Shown here piece after piece: positions 1 through 13,808 of a stretch of DNA of 64,000 bases; position 1 is the first letter of the stretch, and each line of letters begins with the position of its first letter. A program made the position numbers and the translations under genes. A model generated the notes under the pieces. That model was not told the origin of the DNA. It did no database searches and saw nothing but the letters and a program-made list of their open reading frames with translations. Origin of the DNA: Leucogyrophana mollusca (Eukaryota > Basidiomycota > Agaricomycetes > Boletales); assembly GCA_021014945.1 (NCBI GenBank), contig MU266390.1, positions 62,001-126,000 of the forward strand, written 5' to 3'.

Positions 1-1658
<1,658 letters not shown>

Positions 1659-2023
1659 AAGAGGTCTCTACGCGTTGCTTCTCACCTTTGGAATTGATAC
1701 CCTGTCCGGTACTATAGACTCTGGGCCACTGTAATCTTGGAACATCCAACTTTGTGTGCATCAGGTTGTTCTCCCTGGACGTCTTTGTTGTGAGAGCAAT
1801 TATTTTGGCAGGCGTTGAGCCAAGATACGTGACACTCACGGTCCCGGTTCCGGACCGGACGTCTATCTCATATCCATGTCCTGCTGACCCACGGAACTCG
1901 GACTCAGACACTCTAGGCTTTCATAGTAGGAACTTGTATAAATCCCATCGCTAGTACTATGGCAGGGGCTCAAGGACTACTCAATCTTTCCCTCCGAATT
2001 ATCACCCCAATCACCAGTCCACG
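1659..2023. other. Intergenic: kinase 3' side and dehydrogenase promoter
   Basis: No credible ORF was seen. The stretch serves as the kinase 3' UTR and the promoter of the dehydrogenase starting at 2024. A pyrimidine-rich tract lies just upstream of that ATG (about 1981-2010). Confidence 0.5.
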
Positions 2024-3705
2024 ATGCCCGACGGCGGAAACGCAGACATCTACAGCCCTCGCAAGGTCCTCGATGATCCTATCTTCCGAATCCTAAGCCC
2101 TGGAGAGAAGCCATCGAGCGATGCCAACATCGCTGCTTTCTATAACCCCCAACACGAGATCCACCTCGTCGAAAAGCCGCGTCCGAAGCCGGGCCCAGGC
2201 CAAGTCCTCTTGCATGTCAGGGCGACGGGCATCTGTGGGTGAGATTACGGTTGTGGATCTGTGTGCTGATCGTGTTCTGAATGTAGTTGGTCGTTGTTAG
2301 GAGCGACGTGCATTTCTGGCAGCATGGGAGAATCGGCGATAGTATGATCGTGACGGATGAGGTGTGTTGGATTCTGCATGGCATGTGCCACAGTGGTAGA
2401 CTCCGTGAACTGTGCTTATAGTGCGGTTCTGGACACGAATCTGCGGGGGAGGTCGTCGAAGTCGGAGAGGGTGTAACTCAATGGAAGAAAGGTGATGTAC
2501 CGTACATGGTCTCCGCACCATACTCGAAGAGACTAACATCCCATACGATTCATGAAGGTGACCGAGTCGCCATCGAAGCTGGTGTTCCTTGTTCAAAACC
2601 GTCTTGTGAATATTGCCGCATCGGCAGATACAACGCCTGTACGCGCCTCCCGTGGCTTGCTGCATCGAAACATCCTGATCAGTACCTGACATATAGGCCC
2701 TGACGTCGTCTTCTTCTCGACCCCTCCCTTCCACGGTAAGCAGTGACGGGATTATGGGGTGGTCTTGTATGTTGATTCAATCGGTCTTACAGGAACTCTC
2801 ACTCGATGGCACCTGCACCCCGCCGAATGGCTTCACCGTCTCCCCGACTCTGTTTCGTTCGAGGAGGGATCCCTCTGCGAGCCTCTCGCGGTGGCATTGG
2901 CCGGTATTGAACGCTCTGGTCTTCGCCTTGGGGACCCAACTCTCATCTGGTGCGCGTTCAACAACCATTGAGTATCACGCTTTACCTGACAGATTTGCGC
3001 AGCGGTGCAGGGCCTATCGGCCTCGTCTCTCTTTTGTCTGCAAGAGCAGCTGGCGCGGAGCCCATCGTAATCACCGATCTCTTCCAAAGTCGCCTCGATT
3101 TCGCGAAAAAGCTCGTCCCTGGCGTCCGGACCGTTCTCATCCCGCGCGGTTCTACCCCTAAGGAGTCGGCGGCGAAGATCAAGGCAGCGGCCGAAGGGCC
3201 TGTCAAACTCGCGATCGAGTGCACAGGTGTTGAGAGTAGCGTGAACACTGCTGTCTTTGTGAGTCTTCGTTCGACACAGCGGTGAACCATCGTTCTGACT
3301 CTTGCGCAAATTCTTAGTCGACGGCATTTGGAGGCAAGGTGTTCATCATTGGTGTTGGCAAAAACGAACAACTGGTGGGTGTCATTCTGATCCGAAGGGG
3401 TGCCGGCGCTGACGCGACGGGCCTTGCTTTAGTTCCCTTTCATGCACCTCAGCGCCAATGAAATCGACGTGAGCTTCCAATATCGATACGCAAATCAGGT
3501 ATGTCATGTCGCGCGCTCGTGTTCGTGCACATGCTAAAGAAGGTTTTCAATGCAGTACCCGAAAGCGATCAGACTCGTTGCGGGAGGTCTCATCAACCTC
3601 AAACCCCTCGTGACGCACCGCTTCCCTCTCGAAGAGGCTGTCGCTGCCTTCCACGTAGCGGCTGACCCCTCGCAGGGCGCCATCAAAGTGCAGATCCAGG
3701 ATTAA
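2024..3705 (+). CDS. Zinc-dependent polyol dehydrogenase (sorbitol / L-arabinitol 4-dehydrogenase family)
   Basis: A medium-chain dehydrogenase of about 390 residues split by several short introns. Exon one begins [18 protein letters not shown] and reaches the catalytic-zinc motif TGICGSDVHFW. Next come a [12 protein letters not shown] segment, the structural-zinc cysteines in [17 protein letters not shown], the Rossmann motif [10 protein letters not shown], and an acidic residue after beta-2 (VITDLF) that suggests NAD+ rather than NADP+. The stop is at 3703-3705. The family oxidises sugar alcohols (L-arabinitol to L-xylulose, sorbitol to fructose, xylitol to xylulose) in pentose and polyol catabolism in the cytosol. 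Motifs alone do not fix which polyol is used. A ~60-nt intron after TQWKKG gives continuous coding into DRVAIEAG. No damage was seen. Confidence 0.9.
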
Positions 3706-4529
3706 TACTGAAAGTGTCGTGCTTGAGCCTACATGATCGCACCAAGCCAATGTAGAACCGGGTAAAACGAATAGTTGACTGAACTTGAGGAAAATCAGGC
3801 CCCCAGAAGCATCTGCAATAGCAGACACGATCCAACTGTCTATTGTTCTCATACGGATCTGACGAGGAGTCACTTGTATGTTCCTCTACAATTCGAGGCG
3901 GCCTTTCGCGTTTTCGGCCGCCCCGACCATTTCTGCATGGGGTGAAAATGACAGATAACCAGAATGCATACAATATCAGCCTTTCCGTATGCGGCATCGA
4001 CAGTTGGAGTTTCAGCAGCTTGAGACTGGTCCCGCGTTCTCAGGTTCGAATACCTCCCGAACGAGAAGGTACGACGAGACGTTCTCCCACGAAGTGCGCC
4101 CAAGCATTGTGGAGTGGTTTACCCGGGGCTGCGACAGTGCCCTCCGGCGTATTTTGGGTCGCTTCTTCCAGTGAAGTGGCGTCACAGGGGCTTGGTTGGG
4201 ACAGACGGACTTGAAGACTTCTTACCGAAAAATTGAAAGGAGAAGTCTGTGCATCAAGTTGTGCCCATGATCGCGGGAAAAATCTCGTTGTGAATTTGGC
4301 AGGATTCGTTGGGTCGGTGTCATCGGTACTCGCTGGTGCGGCAGGTGTCTGGAGATCATGAATACCAATCAGGTTAATATTGTAAGAACAAAGCGAGCAC
4401 CGGTGCCGGAAATTCGGACACCGGGCTCGACAAAGGATTCCAATCATGATCCGCCTCAACCCGAGATGCGGGAGCATAACGTTTGTCAGTGCGCTCAGGC
4501 AAGGTCGTGGGCAGCTGGGGGGAGCATTA
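3706..4529. other. Intergenic between the dehydrogenase and the WD40 relic
   Basis: No intact gene was recognised. A 251-codon minus-strand ORF (4040-4795) runs across the region. Its only suggestive part (FPRSWAQLDAQ) vaguely resembles the C-terminal tail of basidiomycete WD40-repeat proteins. If that is real, the relic at 4530-5447 once extended to about 4200. Confidence 0.4.
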
Positions 4530-5447
4530 TTAAGCCATAAACGGCATATCATAGGGCAAATTGACTTCAACGTGATTGGACTGCCGTGACGAATCCAGCG
4601 AATCAGCACGATGGGTAGGACCGACTGGTTGCCTGTCGGTGATCGCGGTAAGGTGTGATCGGTGTTGGACTCGTTGGCGTCCCGAATTTGTATTAGGGTT
4701 ACTTTGTGGTTGGTTTGGGTGGTGGGCCACCAGATATTCCGCGATGCCCGCTTCAACACCCCATATTTGTATCGTCCGGTCTTCCATGGACGCAATCGAA
4801 ATAAATTTGCCGTCCGACGAATAAGTCACTGTGAATCGGGTTAGTATTAGCCTCGAAGGGACCTTCGCACGTAGTGATATCCCAGATGTATATGTTGGAC
4901 CAATCAAACAACTGCTGGCAATCCTCTTGCTATCAGGCGACAATACCAATGAGACAACCGCGGATGCACGACCCACTGAAGGGTCAGATACAAGGACACA
5001 TTGACCATCCCTCCACATCCACTCCGGTACACGTGTACACGATTTGACGTTCGTCGTAAGATGGTACAGCAGCAATTGACGACCGAGGCGTCAGGGCAGG
5101 TCAAACGGTCCCGAAAATTTGCAACATTAGGGCCCGTAGTGCGCGTCTCCATGTATAGCGGACTCGGACTGCCTCTGATGTGACAACCGCGACAGATATC
5201 GAGGCCACCGTGTGCCTCGACCCAAGTCCTAACGAAGCCGACCCCGGTGTAGAAACAGGTTGCCTGAGCAGTTCGTTGATGTCTCGGACTCGGTGCTTGA
5301 CCGAGAGGTTCCCGCAACAACGTGACAGAAGTTACTGGAACCGACAATAGTGGATTTGACCCGCTCTTCGACGCTGTAGTTGATATGGAGTGGTGGATAT
5401 ACACTGCGCGGGACATTGGAGGGGAGTTCGCAGATCGTAGCTGGCAA
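4530..5447 (-). pseudogene. Decayed WD40-repeat gene relic
   Basis: On the minus strand, recognisable WD40 blades are scattered over different frames. One frame has SLVLSPDSKRIASS. A second has NIYIWDITTCEGPFEANTNP. The first frame then resumes with VTYSSDGKFISIASMEDRTIQIWGVEAG. In an intact propeller these pieces would be one continuous blade-to-blade sequence, so at least two frameshifts have occurred. No in-frame GT-AG introns join them. Large families of NACHT/HET-associated WD40 proteins are common in Agaricomycetes, and this looks like one dead member. The upstream end is vague, because frames covering about 5076-5447 show no clear blade. An active gene with odd introns is possible but less likely. 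Confidence 0.6.
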
Positions 5448-5645
5448 ATGGCGCGTGGAAGGACAAAAGATACGATAGGATACGACTCTTCGACGGTATT
5501 ATTCATTGCCATAAGTAATTGGGGGTGTTATCGGGGACCCACCACGTGGTCTTACCACGCGACAGGGAAGACCTCTGATACCTCACACAATAGGCTTCGG
5601 TTGTTCACACCTTCTTTCCAAACTTCTACGTATCACTTTGCTGCA

Positions 5646-8512
5646 ATGGCGGCGAGCCCCAGCAAAACTCGTCAACGAAGGCCTGCAGGCCAGCCATCAC
5701 ATACCCTAGGAAACTACGACAGTGACAACGACGACCATGTCAATTCCATATATCAAGCTAGAGTGCGTAGCTCATGTTTCTACCCAAGTGTCAACCTAAT
5801 TTGCCATACAGACGTCTCGCAGCGCGTTCGAACAGGCACTGGACACCCCACAAGCAAGTGCTGCGGTCGTGGGCGTGCTTACTGCCATCGCCTTTGCCCT
5901 GCGATTTTACAAAATAAACCAGCCAGATCAAGTAGTGTGAGCGTCTAAACCCTGAAAAGCCGTGCTTGCAGTTTTCTCATTTCACGCAGGTTCGACGAGG
6001 TCCACTTTGGAAAGTTCGCGTCGTTCTACCTCACGCGCGAATATTACTTCGATGTCCACCCACCATTTGCAAAACTCCTTTTCGGGTTGGCCGGCTGGTT
6101 CGTCGGTTTCGACGGCCACTTTACTTTCGAGAACATCGGCGATAGCTATACTGAAAACCACGTCCCTTATGTCGGAATGAGGGCGCTTCCTGCGATCCTT
6201 GGAAGTCTCACTGTGCCTATTGTATACGCTATCATGAAGGAGACCGGCTACTCTACCATCGTGGCTGCCTTTTCTGCAATAATTATTCTATTTGGTATGT
6301 TGTGTCTCGTACCTTTCAGCCTTGTATTCACGTGTCGCTGTTGTCAGACAACGCTCATGTCGCTCAATCACGACTTATTTTACTGGACGCAACATTGATA
6401 TTCTTCATGACGCTTACCATGTACTCCTACATCCGCTTCCGCAAACTCCGTTACTGGTACGTGTTATCTGGTCCAGGATAGATAGACCCACTCATCCATG
6501 ACGAATAGGGAGTTTTCGGTCGACTGGTGGAGTTGGCTTCTCGCTACTGGATTCTTCATGGCTTGTACATGGGGTTCCAAGGTCAACGGTATCCTCACTG
6601 TCCTCAGCATCGGCCTTGCAGTTCTGATCGACCTGTGGGACATCCTCGACCACAAGAAGGGACACACCATGGTGAGCTGGAACCATTCCCCGAAGTTGAG
6701 CCAACTAAGCGAACGTTATCATTTAGGAACACTTCACAAAACACTTCATGGCGAGAGCAGTCGGGTTGATCGTGGTGCCGATCATTATCTACCTGTCTTT
6801 CTTCTACGTGCACTTTGCGGTCCTGACGCACTCGGGTACTGGTGATTCCTTCATGAGCCCTGCGTTCCAGGAAACCCTCATTGGAAACGAGCTCCTGCTT
6901 AACAGTCAAGGTGAGGCAATTGTGGTGTGAGTTTGACTTGGTTTCTGACGCGGTTTGCGGTGGATAGAGCTTCGTTATTTTGACACCGTCACCATCAAGC
7001 ATAAGGACTCCAAAGTCTTCCTGCACTCGCACCCGGAACGTTACCCTCTCAGCTACGACGACGGCCGCATTAGTAGCCAAGGTGTGTACAAAGCGACCAT
7101 CTGCCCGGCCAGACTATAACACGTCCATTGTAGGTCAACAAGTTACCGGTTACGGACACGACGACACAAACAACGAGTGGCAGATCATCCCCACCAAAGC
7201 TCTCCCGGAAACTGGCCGCGGCCGCGTCGTCCGGCACGATGACATCATCCAGCTCTTGCACATCAACACACAAACGCTTCTCCTCACGCACGACGTCGCT
7301 TCCCCCCTTATGCCGACGAACCAAGAGTTCACGACGTGGCCCAAGGACGACCATTCACGACACAACGACACGCTATTCTTCCTGAACCTGGTTGACGGCA
7401 GTGAAGGCGACGCGTGGAAGAGCAAGTCCAGCCACTTTAGGCTAGTGCATGTGCCGACGAGGGTATCGATGTGGACGCATTCGAAACAGCTTCCCGAGTG
7501 GGCGTTCAAGCAACAAGAGATCAATGGGAACAAGAACCCCACGGAGAAGACTGCGACGTGGTTCGTGGACTCGGTTGTTGCCACGGATGGTGAGTGTCCA
7601 TGCAATCCTCTACCATCCGGTCACACGTTAACACTTGCTTAGGCACCGAAGCATTAGAGAACTTGCCCTCGGAAGTGACTGGTGCTAAAGAACCCAAGAA
7701 ATTGAATTTCTTCACGAAGTTTGGAGAACTCCAGCTCCTCATGCTACAACATAACGCTGGGCTCACCGCGTCCCATCCTTACGCCAGCAGTCCGATCAAC
7801 TGGCCGTTCCTCCTCACAGGTATCAGTTTCTGGACCGAGAACGACACGCAGAAGCAAATCTACCTGATTGGCAACATCGTTGGGTGGTGGACGTGTGTCA
7901 TCGCACTGTCTATCTACGTGGGCATAATCGGCGCCGATCTGCTCGCTCGTCGTCGGGGCGTTGACCCGATACCTGACGGTGAGTAATCGTTAGACTGAGT
8001 GTTGCGTGTACCGTTGACTGAGCGCCATGTAGAGGTCCGCAACCGCCTGTGGAACTCTGCTGGATTCTTTCTCTTGGTTTGGGCCGTGCATTATCTGCCG
8101 TTCTTCCTTATGGGCCGCCAGCTCTTCATCCACCACTACCTTCCATCACACGTCGCGTCCGCCATGGTCGCCGGTGCCGTCCTGAGCTTCATCCTCTCCG
8201 ACCCGATCAACTATCCCATTTCCATCGCGGGGCGCATGACGCGCATGCGGCCGTCGCAGTACGCTGACCTTGGCGTGAAAGGCCCTGTAGTGGTGGGTAT
8301 CTTCTCAGTAGTGATGTTCGCAATGTTCATATACATTGCGCCTCTGACGTTTGGGACGCCTGGGTGAGTCGCCTGACTTGTGTATGTGTGTGATGTGGCA
8401 CTTACTCTTGATGCGTATTAGACTGGATGGAGAGACTGTTAATGCCAAACGGTTGCTGTCGTCGTGGACGCTGCACTTTGCAGCAAAAGTGGTGGCTGAT
8501 GTGCCTTCCTAG
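5646..8512 (+). CDS. PMT4: Dolichyl-phosphate-mannose--protein mannosyltransferase, PMT4 subfamily
   Basis: A multi-exon ER membrane GT39 enzyme of about 770 residues. It transfers mannose from dolichyl-phosphate-mannose to Ser/Thr of secretory and membrane proteins. The start MAASPSKTRQRR is followed by a cytosolic tail and TM1. Next come the luminal catalytic loop with the acidic pair FDEVHFGKF and the subfamily signature YFDVHPPFAKLL, several TM segments, and MIR-type repeats in the luminal loop (around ERYPLSYDDGRISSQG and HVPTRVSMWTHSKQLP). C-terminal TM helices include RLWNSAGFFLLVWAVHYLPF. Exons join in frame with GT-AG introns, and the last ends VVADVPS with TAG at 8510-8512. PMT4 acts as a homodimer on membrane-anchored substrates. 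It appears full length and intact. Confidence 0.95.
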
Positions 8513-8824
8513 GTGGCGGACATGGAGGCTACCATCTAAGCGGTGCTAGGGTTAGATATATGGGTGGAAGCTCTGCGCTGCGGACTTTTGGAAGACTGGA
8601 TTGTACATAGATAATACCGGCTTGCTAAACTCGTAATGAAACAATCAAACCGTAACGCAGTCATTGTGCCGTTAGCCCATTCAACAAAAGTTATTCTGGT
8701 CCACAACACGCGGTCATCACGGAGTTTGTTTGGTGGACCTTGCTCAGACTCAGAGCTGGTGCTGTCCACAGTTACACCGTTTGTTCCTCGTAGATCACAT
8801 AGCTCATAATTCACGGCTGCAAAG

Positions 8825-11461
8825 ATGTTCAATGCACCGCGAGGAGCGCAGCGATATACAGCCCCGGCTAATGGGCTAGGTGCTAGCTTTGTTGACGAAA
8901 ACCCTTTGGCTTCCTCGGTTTATGACGGTCTCGATCCATGGAGTGCCGCACCTTCGCCCTCGCCTCCGCCCATACCCTCAGTCACGTCGGTCTTCAGCTC
9001 GGTCATCGGTAGGTCCGTGCGGGTTCGAGGTTGCACATATCTAATTTTGTGTATAGCGGATGCGAATGTCCCAGCTGCGTATGATAAAGCGTTTGCAGCG
9101 GTCGATGTCACAAACTCGGGAGAGACATCTGTTAATGCGCTCTCGCGGGTCCTGGCGACTTCGGGGCTACCAGCGACTACTATTGATAGGGTATTTGTTG
9201 TGCTTTCGCGCCGGGTTGGGTGGGGAGGCTGATTGTACAACGTAGATCGTCAATCTTGTTAGTTCTCGACCGCGGGTGTCGAAACTTGAATTTTTCGTTG
9301 CGCTAGCACTTGTTGCACTGGCTCAGTCGGGGAAAGGTGTGTCTATGCGTGGATGTTTCTTAATGTTGACGAACACTAACATGTGTCTGCCCAGACATCA
9401 GCGTCGAGCAAGTAGCTGCACTGGCATCTGAGAACAACCTCCCCGAGCCAACCCTCAATCTCGACGCAATACAAACGAGCAACTCCGCTTTCACCACTCC
9501 CTTTCCCAACTACAGACAGAACAGCGGCCCTTCCGTGCGCGCGCCCGCACCCGCTTATGCATCCGACGACCCGTGGAGCACGCCGCGCTTCAGGACCACC
9601 AGCACCGGCGGCGGCAACTCGGATGTCTTCGGCCCCCCGAGGAGCGCGGCGACGAATGGTGGTGCGCCTTCGAGCCTTTCGGGGAGCGGGATGCCAAGGG
9701 ATTGGTGGAAGAAGCAGGAGCATGTGAGGATCAGTATACAAGGCCAGCAGGGGTTCATTTTGAATCGGTATACTGTGTATGAGATTTCTACCGATGTACG
9801 TGTTTTGGTTTTCTTCTTTTGCTCGAGGACTTGGCAGTGGAAGGCTGATGGTGATGTTGGGTTTTAGCGGGGTGCGCCTGTTCATCGACGGTACTCGGAA
9901 TTTGTCTTTCTGTGGGATTGCTTGGTGCGACGATACCCTTTCCGCCTGCTGCCCGCTCTCCCACCCAAGCGGGTGCAACGTAGGTTGAAGTGTTATGATG
10001 ATCACCTGCTTGTCGCTAACTATTCTTTTAGCGGACGCTACCTTTCTAGAGCAGCGAAGGTACGTACATACTAACGGGACGTGATGACTGCTCGCATCAC
10101 TTACTTGTTATTTAGACGGGGCCTCGCGCGATTCCTAAACAATGTCATGTGTGTTCCGTGATTCCCGTTGCCCTTACCTAGCTTACCAAGAGCGAGTTAG
10201 CAATCACCCAGTTATTAAGGAGGACGGCCTCCTTGCGGTCTTCTTATCTGAACCGTCATTAGAAACGTGGAGAAAACATTCCTCCGTGTCTACGGAAGAA
10301 GAATCCGCCAGCAAACGCATCGACAGAATAGAAGAGATGACCATTCCAAGCGACTTGGAAGATAAATTAGCGTATGCATAGTTCCACCACTGCACCTTCC
10401 TTCCTTCCTCAACCCTCCATCTTTGCTTGCAGGTTTGTTCGGGGCAAGATCAACCCGTTGATTGAGCAGTGGCAGAGGATATGCATACTAGCGGAGCGCA
10501 TCATAAAGAGACGCGAAGCAGCTGCGGTACGGGTCCCTTCAAGTCTTCGGCGCACCTATTTACCGGCTCACTTCGCATTCCCCCTCTTCTCCTCTTCCCC
10601 GTCTTTGGAATTCTCTGGCCCCGCGATTTCGTCGGGCTCGTCTATCCTCTCGCACGGGGGCTCAATACACTCCGACGGCAATGCATTCGATGACCAGGCT
10701 GATTTAGCGCGTCTGACTAATGTTTTGAGAGTTGTTGTGGAGGTTAATGAGCGGTGTTGGAGGGGTGATGACTGTGAGCTTTGTGATGGTGTTCGGCAGG
10801 GGCTCGGCCATGTCGCAGTACATACACAACGGCAGTCGGATTTGTTGGAGCAGCGGGTACGTCGAATTGGCTCACATACTCTAGGGTACATGGCTGACTG
10901 GGCATCCAGACGGGCGTCTTGCTGTACTCGACATTGGAGGCATTGAAGGTAACATGATTGCCCCCCACGAAGGCTGTCGCTGAAATGTGATTTCCTCCAG
11001 AGCCAGCGAGATCTATACATGGCTATGCGGGACCTTTTCGTCCGCCACGACCGCCTTTCTGGAGACAATGTTGAACGCCTGAAGAAACGAGTGGACACGA
11101 ATTCGCTCAAGCTCGAGGGCATCAAGGCAGCTCAGAAAGATCACTGGCACGAAGAAGCCGATCGCATTGTTGGCATTATCGAGAAAGACCAGGCTACCAT
11201 CGCCTCATTGTTAAACCGTCGAGTGTTCATCAGGGCCTCGTGAGTCCCTCTCGTCAGTGGGCCCTGCTAGTACTCGTACTGATGCTTTGATGGTGCGTCA
11301 GGATGTGGCATGAACTCCGTGTGGTCCTGCACAACCGCGAGAACGCTCTGCTCAGTCAGCTTGTGCAGACGTTTGCTCGGGATGAGCAGAGCTTTGCTGA
11401 CACTGTTCTTGCCAATTGGATATCCCTTGGAAATGCGGTTGAAGGAATGCCATTTGAATGA
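8825..11461 (+). CDS. MVP1: Sorting nexin MVP1 (EH-like + PX + BAR-type C-terminus)
   Basis: Endosomal sorting nexin that retrieves or exports cargo from endosomes by binding PI3P and tubulating membrane. The N-terminus MFNAPRGAQRYTAP leads to an EH-domain-like helical region (AYDKAFAAVDVTNSGETSVN through SKLEFFVALALVALAQ). A linker follows, then a PX domain (EHVRISIQGQQGFILNRYTV, RRYSEFVFLWDCL, LPPKRV) with the basic RRYSEF phosphoinositide site. A long helical BAR-type region runs from KINPLIEQWQRIC to LVQTFARDEQSFADTVLANW. The stop TGA is at 11459-11461. The exon with FLNNV joins across 10135-10200 to NHPVIKEDGLLAVFL. About ten introns are needed. The gene is co-directional with PMT4, 312 bp downstream. 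Confidence 0.93.
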
Positions 11462-11870
11462 GCTATACGGATACTATTGTACATACCCGCCTCGTACTAC
11501 TTATTCACGACAATTTATGACAGACCGGATACCATGGGTCGCCGACCCGGCCTGGTTCGCTGGGTTCCGAGCGTCCATCCACAGCGGTTGTCAGCTACGT
11601 GACCTTGTACACGGCATCGTGTTTTTTTTGTCCCCTCCCACTTACACAACTGTGAGGCATTCTGATACCCCGCTTAGCTTGACTATCCACATACCCCATG
11701 TTTGCCACAAGCTACAGGAGCGAATTCCCTCCTGCTGTCACGGCGACTTTTCCATGCATACCTCCCGCTGGTTTCATACGTTCTAATCTTCTGCTGCCAT
11801 TGCACCGAGTCTGTAGGTATGAGTCTGCTTATTCAGGTGGAGTTATTCAGCACATGAACTCCGTCACAGA
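11462..11870. other. Intergenic: convergent 3' ends of MVP1 and the MFS copy
   Basis: About 400 bp between two convergent genes. Short ORFs (for example 11310-11786) overlap the MVP1 last exon in another frame and have no recognisable domain. Probably 3' UTRs. Confidence 0.5.
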
Positions 11871-13667
11871 TCATTCACTGACCTCATCTCTATCTTGCAA
11901 TTCGTTTGGCAAGCGCGATGCGAGATACACTAAGCATAACGCCAACAGCAGGAGAAAAATACACACAGCATTGCCACCCAGAAGACGGTGTTGCTCGGAG
12001 ACAGCGAAGAGCGAAGTGCTCATTGCTGGGCCAATGGCGCGAGCGATTGACGCTAGCGTCTGACCCATCCCATTTATTGCCCCGAGTGAGTGATTTCACG
12101 GAGCTGCTGAGGTAATAAACATGAAAATACACCCTAGAGGGCCCAAAAATATAGTGAGAATAGGGAGGAACATGTAAAGACATTCATGACCTACCAAAGG
12201 ACATATCCATGATAACCATCGGAACCATTTGGCACAATAGTAACACCCAAACAACAATACTGACTCCTCCCGATCGGACGGCGAGACTCAATATCGGAAA
12301 GATCGTGAATATCGGCAGGAAGCATGATACAGACATGAGGAACAATCGCTTGGGACCTAAGCGTTCCACTATGGAGGCGAAGAATAGGGTCTGGAAGGTA
12401 CCGCTGACGAGTCCAAATAGTGCCACCCAGGTGCCTATAACGGACGGTGCGAAGGATAGCCCTCCAAGCTCGGTAGGCGTAGAGTAAAACAGTGGTTGAA
12501 AAGATAAGAGGGCGATCTCTACGAGGGCAAGCATCCCATAGTTCGCCAGCGGAATCACGATGGAGGGTGTTAGAAGGGAGAAAATGGGCACTGCGTTGGT
12601 GGACGGTGTGATTTGGACGGCCACAGTGGGCTCGGGATCCTGCTGTGATGTGTTTAAATTTGCTGCACTGGCTGGTGCTTTTATAGGAGACAGCCTACTA
12701 GGCAATGTCTATGATGCGACGAGCCAAGCTCATCGGCATGTCTATGGAAAAGACCGACCTCTTTGAGGAAGAGGAGAATCAAGAGGAACGTTGCTGCAGT
12801 GACGGCGGCGGCAACGGCGCATGGAAGAAAGTACGGATAGCGCTCCCAGAATACACTAGAAAACACATTTGGGAAGCGCTCGTGGGGCCGGGCTAGCGCA
12901 CCACCCATGAAGGGACTGAACCACCTTTAGTGAGTAATATGGCAGCTCCCTGAGTAAAAACATACCCAACGGTTGCCCCTACGCACCACACAATATGCAA
13001 CAACGAAAATGCTTGGGCCATATTGGTGGAGTCTGTTAACTCGCCTATCATGCTTTTCATGACCCCATTGTTGCCGTTGAGCATTCCACATATACAGCGA
13101 CTGATCTCGTATGGTCAATAACTGAATAAAGGATGGAATGTCAAGAAACGCGCCTGAGCACAAGAGTCCAGAATGTTCGGGACAGGCCAAACGCAAGCAT
13201 AGAGACGCATAGACCAAATAGACCGATTAAAATGACAGGTTTGCGGCCGATACGATCAGAAAGCCGGCTCCACCGCAGAACAGTGAGAGCCTCTGTTGCA
13301 AAGAAAATAGATTCCTGGTGAACTTAATCTCAGCAATCATGATGATCATGGTGACATCTATGATGGGCGTACTATCAAACCAACATAGTACCCTACCTTC
13401 GCCTCATCACCACCAGTAATATTCAGTTCGCGGACCAGCTGTCGAGGAACCAGGACCAACTGTGCGTCAGGGATGAGATGGAGTCGAAGTCACGATGTTT
13501 CACACCTGGTTTACGAATGGATATATGCACATGGATGAGACTGGTTCCGCTAGCTGCAATACCAGCAGTATACCAAGTTGAAATTTTGGCAAGGGCGTCC
13601 TTGTTTTCTTTGTTCTCTCCGCCAAAAAAGGTACATCCTCGTCGAAGGCGTCATGACCACCTTGCAT
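11871..13667 (-). pseudogene. MFS transporter, tandem copy 1, truncated by an in-frame TGA
   Basis: Paralog of the gene at 14315-16128, same orientation and exon layout. The start MQGGHDAFDEDVPFLAE is at 13667. TM segments include LGILLVLQLAEPVSSMCIYP, the MFS motif-A loop RLSDRIGRKPVILIG, and the TM5-region block MLNGNNGVMKSMIGELTDST. After VIMDMSF an intron leads to GCIFMFITSAAP and then TGA (12098-12096, minus), where copy 2 has TCA (Ser). Downstream, the remaining 70 or so codons (LGAINGMGQTLASIARAIGP onward to 11871) are still well conserved but untranslated. The product would lack the last two TM helices. All alternative acceptors I tried keep the TGA in frame. The substrate is unknown. 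The family resembles fungal drug/metabolite antiporters. A recent pseudogene is most likely; a truncated protein or a sequencing error is possible. Confidence 0.8.
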
Positions 13668-13741
13668 GGCGACTCGGAATCTGCGGAGGGTAGGGATCAA
13701 GGAAAATCAAAAGGAAGTGAGTGGTTACGTGCTACACGAGC

Positions 13742-13808
13742 CTTATAAGTGCGAAGCCACCAAAGAACACATGGGAGAAAGCCTGAGTCATGGGTTTATC
13801 TATGACTC
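13742..13808 (-). promoter_or_regulatory. MFS copy 1 promoter: TATA palindrome and paired AP-1/Gcn4-like sites
   Basis: CTTATAAG (13742-13749) lies about 75 bp upstream of the copy 1 ATG. TGAGTCA (13784-13790) and, 11 bp further, ATGACTC (13802-13808) form an inverted pair of bZIP (Gcn4/Yap-class) half-site-like elements. The same three elements occur in the same order at the same distance upstream of copy 2. The regulator is inferred from motif shape only. Confidence 0.55.

Noticed and set aside
4030..4075. B-box-like GGTTCGAAT suggesting a tRNA gene
   Set aside because: The flanking bases do not form a 5-bp T stem or an acceptor stem, and no A box lies at the right distance.
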